64,000 bases of DNA from Nitrospirota bacterium (lineage in GTDB: Bacteria > Nitrospirota > Thermodesulfovibrionia > Thermodesulfovibrionales > UBA6898). A program made the position numbers and the translations under genes. Each line of letters opens with the position of its first letter. Positions within the stretch are counted from its first letter, which is position 1. Location: positions 1 to 64,000 of the forward strand of contig JACRMT010000005.1 of NCBI GenBank assembly GCA_016214855.1, read 5' to 3'. The notes beneath the pieces are model-generated. The model was not told the DNA's origin and searched no databases. It saw only the letters and a list, made by a program, of their open reading frames with translations. Below, one piece after another: positions 51,555-60,905 of the stretch.

Positions 51555-52721
51555 TCAGATCGTCCACTTGTAGGGTATATTGATGAATCCCATTTCCACA
51601 CTTTCTTTCGGGACGGTAAATGGATCTGAGACCTTCATATCAAAGACATGAACAAATTGGTCGTCCATTGCATAAAGCTCGATAAAAAAAGTGCCTTCCT
51701 TTAACTGCAGAGCGGGGAAACAGAGATTGATTTCCCGGTTTCCGTATAAAGGATCGTAATCCTTCGTTCCTATCCCGATGATGTCAATCCCATCTATTCT
51801 CTTTAGTATCGCCGCTACATGATAGGATTGGGAGCTGTCCCGGGCCTCGATTTCAATTACGATATTCAGGTCATCACCGCATCTCACGGTCGGAAAAGGC
51901 GTAACAACGACGTTACGGATCAATACCAGGGAGGATGATGAAGACTCCACCGCAGTTGTTGCCTCTGCTGTTTCACTCCGATTCAGCGCCTCTTTTTTCA
52001 GCTGATACGTTTCGTAAGCCTGTGTGACCGCATGGGGAGTGCCATGCATCGTAACTGAGCCGTTCTTCAGCCAAATGACCCTGTCACACAACCTGTTGAT
52101 ATAGTACATATTGTGAGAGCAGAAGACGATTGTCTTCCCCTGCTTTTTAAACGCAAGGATCTTCTCCGCGCTCTTCTTTTGGAAATAGAGATCCCCCACA
52201 GAGAGCGCTTCGTCAACAACAAGTATGTCCGGATCCACTGCCATGGCAACAGAAAAGGCGAGCCGCACATGCATCCCCGAAGAATAGGTCTTAATGGGAT
52301 AATTGATATGCTTACCTATGCCGGCAAAAGAGATTATATTTTCAATCCTCTGCTTCATTTCCGAAGAGGATATGCCGAGAAGGGAACCGTAAAAGTATAT
52401 ATTCTCAATGCCGGTAAACTCGGGATGAAATCCTGAACCGAGTTCAAGCAACGACGAAACCCTCCCCTGAACATGAACTTCGCCTTCTGTCTGTTTAAGG
52501 GTCTTCGATAGTATTTTCAGGAGAGTAGACTTTCCGGCCCCGTTTTCTCCGATAATGCCGAAGGTCTCTCCTTGCTTCACGTCAATATTAATCCTGTCAA
52601 GGGTGACGAATTCGTCGTGATACTGCTTGCGGAAGAGCATCTCTTTAAGCCTGTCTATCGGCTTCGCATATAATTTGTAAGCCTTTATGAGATCTTTTGT
52701 GGTTATTACGGAAATTTCCAT
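51555..52721 (-). CDS. wzt: O-antigen ABC exporter ATPase with carbohydrate-binding domain
   Basis: The 388-residue protein has an ABC ATPase (GENGAGKST, YSSGMHVRLAFSVA, ILVVDEALSVGD) and a C-terminal Wzt-type beta-sandwich (about 265-388: SLVLIRNVVVTPFPTVRCGDDL to SVEMGFINIPYKW). This C-domain recognises the modified end of the polymer before export. The start at ATG 52721 sits one base after the wzm stop. Confidence 0.92.
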   Translation of the reverse strand: MEISVITTKDLIKAYKLYAKPIDRLKEMLFRKQYHDEFVTLDRINIDVKQGETFGIIGENGAGKSTLLKILSKTLKQTEGEVHVQGRVSSLLELGSGFHPEFTGIENIYFYGSLLGISSSEMKQRIENIISFAGIGKHINYPIKTYSSGMHVRLAFSVAMAVDPDILVVDEALSVGDLYFQKKSAEKILAFKKQGKTIVFCSHNMYYINRLCDRVIWLKNGSVTMHGTPHAVTQAYETYQLKKEALNRSETAEATTAVESSSSSLVLIRNVVVTPFPTVRCGDDLNIVIEIEARDSSQSYHVAAILKRIDGIDIIGIGTKDYDPLYGNREINLCFPALQLKEGTFFIELYAMDDQFVHVFDMKVSDPFTVPKESVEMGFINIPYKWTI

Positions 52722-52722
52722 G

Positions 52723-53490
52723 TTAGAGTATGTCTGCAAAGCCTTCGTTCAGTTTATTAAATACCCTTATGCCGAGGAACAAAAACAATCCGGAAACAAA
52801 GACCATCCCTCCCATATGCCACAGACCCGGCAAAGATCTCTCGAAAATTATTATGTGATAGGCTTCAATATATAGGGTGACAGGGTTCAGATATGCAAGG
52901 CTTCTGAATTTATCAGGAATGGCGTCAAGACTATAGATCACAGGGGATAAAAAGAACATCCCCTGGAGCAGATACCCTATAACCTGCTGGAGGTCTCTCA
53001 CATAGGGAATAACTGCCGCCATGAGCATACCTGCTCCTAAAGAAAACAGAAGCTGGAGCAAGAGCACAGGAATTATGAAAAACAGGTGGAAGTGTGATAA
53101 CCCGGAAACAGTATAGATTATGATAAAAAAGATAACCCCGATCATGTTGTGCAGATAACCCGAGAGTGTTACTGATATGGGCAGGACGATATTCGTGAAG
53201 GGGACCTTTTTCACCAGTTCGGCATTCTCGATGATCACCGTCCCTGATCTCAGAATTCCATCAGGAATGGAGAGCCAAAAAAAATAGGTCGACAGAAGAT
53301 AATAGATGTAGGGAATCTGGGCATTGGAATAAGGTCTCACCCGCATTATTGTCGAAAAAACAAACCAGTAAAGGAGTATCTGGAATATCGGCATGGCAAC
53401 AGTCCAGAGAAGCCCCAGGCCTGAACCGGCATATCTGACTTTTATGTCCTTAACAACGAAGTACTTAAGAAGGTTAAAGCGTGTTGACAT
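52723..53490 (-). CDS. wzm: O-antigen ABC exporter permease
   Basis: The 255-residue ABC-2 permease has about six spans and the family start FNLLKYFVVKDIKVRYAGSGLGLLWTVAMP with the ending FLSPVIYSLDAIPDKFR...LNPVTLYIEAYH. Together with Wzt it moves the polyprenyl-linked glycan across the inner membrane. Confidence 0.92.
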   Translation of the reverse strand: MSTRFNLLKYFVVKDIKVRYAGSGLGLLWTVAMPIFQILLYWFVFSTIMRVRPYSNAQIPYIYYLLSTYFFWLSIPDGILRSGTVIIENAELVKKVPFTNIVLPISVTLSGYLHNMIGVIFFIIIYTVSGLSHFHLFFIIPVLLLQLLFSLGAGMLMAAVIPYVRDLQQVIGYLLQGMFFLSPVIYSLDAIPDKFRSLAYLNPVTLYIEAYHIIIFERSLPGLWHMGGMVFVSGLFLFLGIRVFNKLNEGFADIL

Positions 53491-53563
53491 AATAAGCCTT
53501 AAGTATACTTTATTTATACCGTGAATATCTACGCGCGATACTCTGTTTTACTAACAGAGGTGT

Positions 53564-54526
53564 TCAATCACTCTTGAGATAACTTACCAATTTTTTGTAA
53601 TACACCCGGGACCGTGCTCCCTCAGGAAAGAGGGCATCTCTCAGCCGGTAGTATCTCTTTGCCAATTTCCAGAACAGACTTTTCTCCCTCTGTTGCCGTT
53701 CGCTCTCATATTGTTCCTTTTGGGACAGCAATGCGCTTATTTCCGCATTCTTCTCTCCTAATTCGAACAGAAGCGTGTCCAGAGTCTTCAATCTCGGCAA
53801 AAAAGACTTCTGCGGATCAGTAAAGTAAAAATCATAGGTAATCCAGCTTAACATTGTATTTCTGGATAATGGTTTGGTGATAAACCAGAATGCTTCAAAA
53901 AACCCTGTCTCCCGGGCAAAGAGCATTCTGAAACGTGCAAGGCCTTTCACTGCCTCACAATATAGATCAGGATTATTTTGCAGGCTCTGCCTGTATAAGG
54001 TCATGGCTCTTTCTTTCTGAGGCATTGTTTTCGAAATATTTACGAGGAGATTGAATCGTATCGGCTGATAGACTTCATAGAAGGCGATGCCGGCATTATG
54101 TCGTTCCTCAAGAAATCTTAAAGCTATACCGGCAACCGCAATATGGTCTTTGTGATGATCCAGCGGAGATGGTGCAAAGATGATGTCAGGAAGAAATTCT
54201 CTGGTCAATGTGTCGACTTTCGACCATATTTCAGTGGTGAAGGCATCCAACCTACCATCCGGAAAGTCCCAAAACTGTACCTCTCCTATGCCGAGCACCT
54301 TTGATGCCTGCATTGCCTCCTGCTTGCGTATTTCCATTAATGCCCGGTTGCTGATGTCAGAAGACAGCTCATTGGCGTTAGAAATAACTACTAAGCGGAT
54401 ATCAGCACCTTGTAACGCATAGAGTGCAATAGTACCCCCGCATCCGATAGTCTCATCGTCGGGATGAGGGGCAAGAATCAGGACGCGTTTTGCCTCAGGC
54501 GGATCTGAGTAAGTGAGCGATGTCAT
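53564..54526 (-). CDS. PIG-L family deacetylase
   Basis: The 320-residue protein has the zinc-binding PHPDDETIGCGG and SPLDHHKDH motifs of N-acetylglucosaminyl deacetylases. The C-terminal tail ends FWKLAKRYYRLRDALFPEG, a tail shared with the GT2 tandem enzyme. It probably deacetylates an amino sugar of the glycan. ATG 54526 overlaps the upstream stop by 4 bases (ATGA); an earlier ATG is unlikely. Confidence 0.87.
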   Translation of the reverse strand: MTSLTYSDPPEAKRVLILAPHPDDETIGCGGTIALYALQGADIRLVVISNANELSSDISNRALMEIRKQEAMQASKVLGIGEVQFWDFPDGRLDAFTTEIWSKVDTLTREFLPDIIFAPSPLDHHKDHIAVAGIALRFLEERHNAGIAFYEVYQPIRFNLLVNISKTMPQKERAMTLYRQSLQNNPDLYCEAVKGLARFRMLFARETGFFEAFWFITKPLSRNTMLSWITYDFYFTDPQKSFLPRLKTLDTLLFELGEKNAEISALLSQKEQYESERQQREKSLFWKLAKRYYRLRDALFPEGARSRVYYKKLVSYLKSD

Positions 54527-55623
54527 GTCAATTGTAAGACCGCTGCCATTTTCTCTTGCCACAATTCGATGGTGTACTGTTGTTCAACAGTTTCACGCGA
54601 CTCCGCTCCTATTCTGCATCTCCATTCTTCGTTTGCCCTTAGCAGTTTTATTTTATCAAGAGCGGAAGCAGCCAACCGTTCTGATCCTTCAGAAAAATCA
54701 GGGAGCAGGAGTTCCCGAAACGGTTCGCACTTATAGATAGTCTTGGCTACACCGACATTTGTTGTAATAACGGGAAGTTCGCACGCCATTGCTTCAATAA
54801 TAACATATCCAAATGCCTCATACCTTGAGGGGAAAAGCATGAAGTCGGAAGCAGAATAGACCTGGGTCAATTTCTCATGGTCCATCTCCTCAAGCACGAG
54901 GATATTGCTGCTGGCGGGCAAGATATTTCTGTCACTGCCGGTGCCCATCACTAAGACCCAGAATGTTTCAGGGTCGGCTGCTATGACTTTTTCCAGCACG
55001 GACGCTCCCTTGGTTTCATCCCATCTTCCAACATAAAGACCGACAAAGGAATCCTCGGGGATGCCGAAGGATCTTCTGGCCCTCTGTTTATTCAATTTTC
55101 TGAAGGTGCCTGTGTCAATACCATGCGGAATGAGTTCGATGTCCTTAAAATTGTAATAATCCCTTAATTCATCCCGAACGCTCTCACTTACGGCAATGTT
55201 CAATCTTCCGAATCCGCTTGTTGCTTCACAGAATTCTCCGCATAACAGCTTCCATTCGAGATAGACAGAATAGGGGATTACATTCAGTAGTTTCTCTGCA
55301 AATGCGGCATGGGTTGAGTGAAAAATGTTCAGAGTTCTCACTCTGGGGGGGAAATACCCGAACCCGTAAAAGGAGTTTGCAATTATGACATCATATTCAA
55401 GGTCGAATTTGAACATTTCCCTGCCCAAATGATAGAGCTTGCCAATGAAATTATTATGAAAACCGGGATCTTCTTTGATCATGCCAGTGTGATAAATATC
55501 AACCGAGGCATTATTTTTAATCAGAAAATTGATGAGCTGAATCGTATATGTCTCAATTCCGCCTTTAAAGACAGAAGGGTCAAATGCCGTAATTATTGCT
55601 ACTTTATACTGTGGAATGCTCAT
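54523..55623 (-). CDS. GT4 glycosyltransferase
   Basis: The 366-residue GT-B enzyme has FKGGIETYTIQLINFL in its N-terminal part and MLFPSRYEAFGYVIIEAMACELPVITTNVG at its donor site, with GRWDETKGASVL. It begins 42 bases after gspC and may be transcribed with it. The PIG-L gene follows with a 4-base overlap. Confidence 0.88.
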   Translation of the reverse strand: MSIPQYKVAIITAFDPSVFKGGIETYTIQLINFLIKNNASVDIYHTGMIKEDPGFHNNFIGKLYHLGREMFKFDLEYDVIIANSFYGFGYFPPRVRTLNIFHSTHAAFAEKLLNVIPYSVYLEWKLLCGEFCEATSGFGRLNIAVSESVRDELRDYYNFKDIELIPHGIDTGTFRKLNKQRARRSFGIPEDSFVGLYVGRWDETKGASVLEKVIAADPETFWVLVMGTGSDRNILPASSNILVLEEMDHEKLTQVYSASDFMLFPSRYEAFGYVIIEAMACELPVITTNVGVAKTIYKCEPFRELLLPDFSEGSERLAASALDKIKLLRANEEWRCRIGAESRETVEQQYTIELWQEKMAAVLQLT

Positions 55624-55665
55624 GGTAACGATACCTTTTGCAGAATTGAGAGAGACGTAACGATT

Positions 55666-56205
55666 CTATGATTTCTTTACCCTTTTGGGTTTTGATGGGT
55701 CTTTGACCGAGACCTCAATCCTCTCCTCTCCTCTGACCATCACAACCCTGTCAGTGAAGACCTCGGTCAACATATAGCCGCTCAGGCTTTTGCCCTGGGA
55801 TACGGTATGCTGCCTTTTCCCCCTCCCGGGGGTAGACTGCGGGGACTTTAGATCGTCCATAAAGGCGAGTTTCAGTGTGTCTGAGATCAAGGTTCCGTAC
55901 AGCACAAAATCGGCTTTAGGGACTGCCTGCGCTTCTGTTGCCGTAAGAGGTATTTTTCTTTCCGGGTGAAAAACGTTCTGCTCTGTTATCGTCACAAAGT
56001 CAAAAGGCGAAGGTGTCTTTGTCAGATCAGCTCTGTTTTCGGCGCCGAATTCAGGCTTTTCCTGTTTAACGGCAACCGGAGGCGCGTACTGATTGTCCTT
56101 GTTCAATAATGGAAGCAGCTTATAGCCGACAAGAAAAATGAGTATCCCTGTCAGTATTATATTCAGCAGATTGATATGGGAAAGCAAATGTCTTGCCCTG
56201 CTCAT
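55666..56205 (-). CDS. gspC: type II secretion protein GspC
   Basis: The 179-residue protein has one N-terminal span (about 14-33) and a periplasmic HR domain (FDFVTITEQNVFHPERK, ADFVLYGTLISDTLKLAFM, YMLTEVFTDRVVMVRGEE). It lacks the C-terminal PDZ domain of longer forms. GspC links the inner-membrane platform to the secretin GspD. Confidence 0.82.
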   Translation of the reverse strand: MSRARHLLSHINLLNIILTGILIFLVGYKLLPLLNKDNQYAPPVAVKQEKPEFGAENRADLTKTPSPFDFVTITEQNVFHPERKIPLTATEAQAVPKADFVLYGTLISDTLKLAFMDDLKSPQSTPGRGKRQHTVSQGKSLSGYMLTEVFTDRVVMVRGEERIEVSVKDPSKPKRVKKS

Positions 56206-56206
56206 T

Positions 56207-56758
56207 TCATTTAGCGCCGGTTAATGCAGATATATCTATTTTTACCAACAGGTCTTTCGGACTGATGGGGTTTTTCACCCTTGTTTCAAGCTCTTTTACA
56301 ACGAGATATGGAGTGCGTGTTTCTATTGAATATAAGATCTCGCTGAGGACATGAGTATCGGGCATTACAGCATCCAGACTAACGGTTATAACTTTATACT
56401 TGCCCAGGTCTTCGGGTCGGCCTACCCTTTGACTCGATATCGCACCTCCCTTCTCAACAACGATCCCTGTGACAATTTCCTGAAGAGTTGCTGCAGCGAG
56501 GGAAGGAGTCTGTCCTTCGATCAGTTTGGAAGCATCTGACTTGCTTTCGGTTTTTAATAAGCTGATCTGCTTTTCTATCATGGGTTTTTCTGCTATCAGG
56601 GCCATGTACTTCTGCATCAGTTTAAGCTTGATCTCCTGTTCTTCTTTTACAGAAGCCTTGTCAGTTCTTATGCCCTGATAGCCATACTTGTACGCAACCA
56701 TGAAGACCAGGATGAGCATCAGCGGGACCGCAAAAAAAAGTGTCTTATTTCTTTTCAT
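56207..56758 (-). CDS. gspM: type II secretion protein GspM-like
   Basis: The 183-residue protein has one N-terminal span (about 8-25), a coiled segment (QEIKLKLMQKYMALIAEKP) and a C-terminal ferredoxin-like domain (ISALTGAK end), the layout of GspM/PilO. It pairs with GspL in the inner-membrane platform. Identification rests mainly on operon position and topology. Confidence 0.75.
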   Translation of the reverse strand: MKRNKTLFFAVPLMLILVFMVAYKYGYQGIRTDKASVKEEQEIKLKLMQKYMALIAEKPMIEKQISLLKTESKSDASKLIEGQTPSLAAATLQEIVTGIVVEKGGAISSQRVGRPEDLGKYKVITVSLDAVMPDTHVLSEILYSIETRTPYLVVKELETRVKNPISPKDLLVKIDISALTGAK

Positions 56759-58286
56759 TATTTATTTTTTCACCGGTGCTGTTATTGAGGTCTTCCAACT
56801 CCATCTTTATATTGAACCGCTCGGCATTCATTCTCTGATCCCTGATAGTTGGAGACGAAAACTCCACCTTTCTGAAATATTTTGAGGCCTCTAATTTAGG
56901 CAAAAGCTCGGTTGCTGTGCCTGCATACCCTTCGATTTCGACTGATGTTGTCGTGAGCCTTACCCTTGATAGCCAGGCTGTTTTGGGGAGTGTCGAGGTA
57001 AGTTCTTTTATGATGTTCAGTGTCATAATCCGGTCATGCTTGAAATTCTGTATGGAGGAAATATCTGAACGGAGAGATTCAGCTTCCTTTATTAAATCTT
57101 CGACTTTTCTTGCCTCTTCTTTTTTTGCGGCGATTTTTTCGGATATTTCCTGAAGCTTCCTTTTCTCTATCTTGAGGGGCGCAATCCTATATCCCCCCAG
57201 GACTGTCATGATTATCAGCAACAGCAGTATCGTCAGGGCGTAGGGGACTTTTTGTTTTTCATGACACCCTTTCTTCAGCAGATTTATCTCCTCAGTCTTC
57301 TTCCCTAAGGATTGCAATACACTTCCGACTGCGGCCCAGGGCACATCGTTCAGTGGTTGCGGCAAGCGCAGACCAATGTCTGTTTCCTCCAGAAATCTGA
57401 GCGGCATACCCACCTTTGCCTTGAGCATCTCTTTAAAGACAGGGTTATTATCTCTTAACAATGCAATAATTTCAGGGGCGCTGTTTCTGCCCTTAGACGA
57501 CTGAAGCAAGGACGTAATCTCTGCACAGAGTATCGTAACCTTTGCTGTTTCATCACTCCCCGTGAACGTACCCGAAAAATTGTGTGCCGGCAGGCCATTG
57601 CTGAAAAGAGCTCCCTCGTAACTGCTCTTTCCTGCTTCCAGAAAAAGGAAGTCCGATTTATCAGCTCTATGGCTGTATAAGGTGCCGATTGCAGACAGAT
57701 TTACGGTGATCCTGTCCACAACATAACCGCCTTCCTTCAGAACATCCAGATATGGCTTAAGCTGGTCGGTTTTTACTGCCATGAGCAGTATGGATAACCG
57801 TTCCCCCTTGTCTTCAACTACCCGAAAATCAAAAAAAGCCTCTTCAGCAGCAAAGGGAGTCAGCCGATCGAGTTCATAGGCTATTACCTCGTTGAGATTA
57901 TCTTTCACCGTTGAGGGGAGGTCTACAGTTCTGACAATCGTCCATTCCTTCGGGATGCTGAGGGTTATACCTGACTTTGGGAGGTCAAATTCGCTGAATG
58001 CCAATGACAGGGAAGACAACAGTTCTTCCGGTTGCGGGTAGTGGTCTTCTGTATACAGGTATTTCTTTATTCTTTTAATGCGAATTGCTGAAAGAACACG
58101 AGTCCCGTACGCCAGAGAAACATTTCCTCTCTGTAAGGCAACTGAGATTTCTTTCAGGGGAAAGATACGGTCGTCTGCAGGACTCAAGGTGAGCACCTTC
58201 AGGATGGCATCCCATATTCCGGACAGTTTAGCTCCCTGCCTGGGAGGGACGATGAGTATATTCCTGATATTTTTCATATGGCTCAT
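56745..58286 (-). CDS. gspL: type II secretion protein GspL-like (PilM-PilN fusion layout)
   Basis: The 513-residue protein has a cytoplasmic actin-like half (about 1-325: EWTIVRTVDLPSTVKDNLNEVIAYELDRLTPF) with no membrane segment, then a span (about 345-365), a coiled coil and a ferredoxin-like periplasmic part. This is GspL, here with a PilN-like end. It recruits the ATPase GspE to the membrane. Overlaps on both sides show tight coupling. Confidence 0.85.
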   Translation of the reverse strand: MSHMKNIRNILIVPPRQGAKLSGIWDAILKVLTLSPADDRIFPLKEISVALQRGNVSLAYGTRVLSAIRIKRIKKYLYTEDHYPQPEELLSSLSLAFSEFDLPKSGITLSIPKEWTIVRTVDLPSTVKDNLNEVIAYELDRLTPFAAEEAFFDFRVVEDKGERLSILLMAVKTDQLKPYLDVLKEGGYVVDRITVNLSAIGTLYSHRADKSDFLFLEAGKSSYEGALFSNGLPAHNFSGTFTGSDETAKVTILCAEITSLLQSSKGRNSAPEIIALLRDNNPVFKEMLKAKVGMPLRFLEETDIGLRLPQPLNDVPWAAVGSVLQSLGKKTEEINLLKKGCHEKQKVPYALTILLLLIIMTVLGGYRIAPLKIEKRKLQEISEKIAAKKEEARKVEDLIKEAESLRSDISSIQNFKHDRIMTLNIIKELTSTLPKTAWLSRVRLTTTSVEIEGYAGTATELLPKLEASKYFRKVEFSSPTIRDQRMNAERFNIKMELEDLNNSTGEKINNEKK

Positions 58287-59284
58287 GGTGCACTATCGGC
58301 AGGACTTTTATAGTAATTGTATTTGAATCTATTATTACCATCAAGAGTGATCGTGGCCCGGAGAGGATAACCGGCACGCTCTGTGCCAATAAATCCGGCT
58401 GATTCAATGGTAAATGAAATGGCCTGCATCAGGCCAATATAACGTGATGCCAGAGAATAGTTATTTCCGAGAACTCCCTGGATATCCTGTATCTCCCTGG
58501 TCTCCCTGACAGCAAGCAGAGCATCAGCAAGCTCAGGAGTTATTCCGGGTATAGCCAATAAGACCTCTTTAGGTGCGGCATTTATATTGATCTGTTTCGC
58601 TCCTGAATGGACCGTAAGAAAATCAATTATTCCCTTTTTTCCCCGATCTCCATAAAGTATCTCAGGGGTCATACCTTTGATCAGAAGAAGCTCCTCCAGG
58701 GTTTCAAAGTAAGCATTTTTTGCCTTATACGGGTTTGGTAAAGACATATAATAGTCATCTTCTGCACCATGCAGCCGGTGAAGGTTGTCCGGATCCTTCC
58801 AGTCCATGATTGAATCCACAATAGTCTCTGTGTGATCGGCGTTTACGCCGAGATTTAGCAATAAAGTTTTTAATATTAACTCAGGCGTTGTATTTATGTC
58901 TACCTTGCCGCTTTCGTTCACAATGCTGATCGTGTAGTACCCATTGTCGGTTAATAGCTTGTACCGTCTGCCGTCTGTTCTCCAAACCTCGCTTCCTGCT
59001 ATTACCGTTGGTGCATTCCTGTTTTCATTCAGATAAAATAACTCGGCTATCCCTCTTTCTATTCCGGCTTCAGCAAGGAATTTCTTTTCGACTGTCTGCC
59101 TGAAGGACAGGGCGGCATAGGCTTCTGTCCGTGCCATATACGAAAACGAAAAAACAATAACGGTCAAAATGGTCAGAACCCAAAGCACCATGAGCAATGC
59201 AATGCCTCGCTCTGTCCCCGAAGCCGCTCCTGTCCAGTCACGGGTTCCTGACTGAATGACTGTATTGAGACGTATCTTCCGCAC
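58283..59284 (-). CDS. gspK: type II secretion minor pseudopilin GspK
   Basis: The 333-residue protein has a pilin-type N-terminus (ERGIALLMVLWVLTILTVIVFSFS) without the usual Glu5, as is typical of GspK, and a large globular domain with DINTTPELILKTLL. It caps the pseudopilus with GspI and GspJ. Confidence 0.9.
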   Translation of the reverse strand: MRKIRLNTVIQSGTRDWTGAASGTERGIALLMVLWVLTILTVIVFSFSYMARTEAYAALSFRQTVEKKFLAEAGIERGIAELFYLNENRNAPTVIAGSEVWRTDGRRYKLLTDNGYYTISIVNESGKVDINTTPELILKTLLLNLGVNADHTETIVDSIMDWKDPDNLHRLHGAEDDYYMSLPNPYKAKNAYFETLEELLLIKGMTPEILYGDRGKKGIIDFLTVHSGAKQININAAPKEVLLAIPGITPELADALLAVRETREIQDIQGVLGNNYSLASRYIGLMQAISFTIESAGFIGTERAGYPLRATITLDGNNRFKYNYYKSPADSAP

Positions 59285-59287
59285 GCT

Positions 59288-60034
59288 CTACTTTCCTTTT
59301 TTTTCAGATATGCCTTGCTTGTCAATAGCCCGGTTTGGCATAGTCTGCGATAGTGTTCCGGCTGTCCTCAGCGGTATGATCATCGAAATATCCTTCTCTC
59401 CGTAAAGAAGATGCAGTTTTATTTTTCCGGGGATATTCGCCATATCTGTCCAGGCTTCCACCCATCTCCCCTCTTCCTCCGTAGGGTCCTTGAAAAAATA
59501 CTCGAAATGTATTGCATCAGCTGAGCGGAACAGTTTTGATTCCCTATTGCCGGTCATGCCTATAATATTCTCGGATATTGATAATAACTGTTTCCCTGTA
59601 TCATCCGACTCGACCTTGTATCTGACCAGTACATACCCCTTCTGGCCTCCCCACAGGGAATAGTTGGTGGCAAGCTGCAGCGAACCCCTGTTCCCCTGAA
59701 AATAGTATTTTCTTTCACCCTGTTCCTCGTAAGAAAGCGGGATCTGGGACTGGATCTGCGAGTCGATGATAGTAAAAGATGCCCGTATCCTTTCAAGGTG
59801 GTCGATCCTTTTTTCTCCAGCGCTGACCGTGCGCAGGCCAAGCCGCATGGCACCTGTCGCAATTAAGGCGATGGCCCCTATCATAACAAGCGAGATAAGC
59901 AGTTCAAGAAGCGTGAACCCACGGGAATCATTACACAGCAGAAGATATCTTTTCTGACAACCCGTGCCCGGGCCGGCCGGTTTTATCCCGGGAATAGGGT
60001 AATTAGCTTTCCACATATTCAGCTGAGGGCTCAT
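59288..60034 (-). CDS. gspJ: type II secretion minor pseudopilin GspJ
   Basis: The prepilin site SRGFTLLELLISLVMIG follows an unusually long leader of about 38 residues; an internal start may be used. The rest (248 residues in total) is the GspJ globular domain. It overlaps gspI by 4 bases. Confidence 0.85.
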   Translation of the reverse strand: MSPQLNMWKANYPIPGIKPAGPGTGCQKRYLLLCNDSRGFTLLELLISLVMIGAIALIATGAMRLGLRTVSAGEKRIDHLERIRASFTIIDSQIQSQIPLSYEEQGERKYYFQGNRGSLQLATNYSLWGGQKGYVLVRYKVESDDTGKQLLSISENIIGMTGNRESKLFRSADAIHFEYFFKDPTEEEGRWVEAWTDMANIPGKIKLHLLYGEKDISMIIPLRTAGTLSQTMPNRAIDKQGISEKKGK

Positions 60035-60450
60035 ATCTGTTTCTTCACCATCTTCAGGGTTTTGAGGTTAAAAGTCCTTTCTTTTGAGCCCTTAGACCAG
60101 AAGACCGTCAGGCTGATCTCAAGCAGTTCAATCTGAAGATTTTTCGTCCTGTCACTTTCAGTCCTTCTCACAACAGCATCTATTCGGTAGCCATTCCCCG
60201 TTGACTCAGTCCAGACGCGCTCTGCCAGGGTCTCGCTATCGAGGATCTCTCTCATCTTTGATTCTGCCAGGATAACGGCATGGGATATATCATCCGACTT
60301 CACTATCCCTTTCAGATTTGCCGAGAAGAGTTCAAAAATAGCAGCTAATGCAATGCTCAGCAGTACCAGGGCAACAAGTACTTCGAGAAGGGTAAATCCT
60401 CTGTCAGTACTGCTGAATACAGGATATCTTTTTTGTCTGTTGGGTTTCAT
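60031..60450 (-). CDS. gspI: type II secretion minor pseudopilin GspI
   Basis: A 139-residue pseudopilin with TDRGFTLLEVLVALVLLSIALAAIFELF and a small beta domain (SKERTFNLKTLKMV end). It initiates the pseudopilus tip with GspJ and GspK. Confidence 0.87.
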   Translation of the reverse strand: MKPNRQKRYPVFSSTDRGFTLLEVLVALVLLSIALAAIFELFSANLKGIVKSDDISHAVILAESKMREILDSETLAERVWTESTGNGYRIDAVVRRTESDRTKNLQIELLEISLTVFWSKGSKERTFNLKTLKMVKKQI

Positions 60451-60888
60451 CTATCGAATTATCACGGCACCTGCAACAGGGTCTATATCTATTCGTGCCA
60501 CCCTGGCGTTATTCCAGAGAATGACTGTTCCGCCTTCGGTGCTCCCTGTCGCCTGGAAGGCGATAGGGTAGCTGCCGCGTGTAAGTTCACCTGCCAGCGG
60601 GTCTATTATTTTGAAGAATATTCCGGATGGCAGGGTTTTTCCGGTCTGTCCTTCCATGCCATAGCTCTTTGCGTCCATATTTATTATGACGATCTGCTTT
60701 TCTCCGTTACGCTGTGCAAGATGTTTAGCCTGCCGCATGGTGGCTGCAATTTCTCTTGCCGTTGCATTAAATCTGCCGGTCGGGAGTGTATTTGCAAAAA
60801 AAACCGAAGAGAGGCCAAGCATGAGCGTAATCAGGAAGAGCACAATTATCAGTTCAAGCAGTGTAAAGCCGGTTCTGTCGAGTTTCAT
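60451..60888 (-). CDS. gspH: type II secretion minor pseudopilin GspH
   Basis: A 145-residue pseudopilin with RTGFTLLELIIVLFLITLMLG and GTVILWNNARVARIDIDP at the end, typical of GspH. The order E-F-H here shows where the major pseudopilin GspG is absent. Confidence 0.85.
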   Translation of the reverse strand: MKLDRTGFTLLELIIVLFLITLMLGLSSVFFANTLPTGRFNATAREIAATMRQAKHLAQRNGEKQIVIINMDAKSYGMEGQTGKTLPSGIFFKIIDPLAGELTRGSYPIAFQATGSTEGGTVILWNNARVARIDIDPVAGAVIIR

Positions 60889-60905
60889 GCCTTATTGCCG
60901 GGCAT

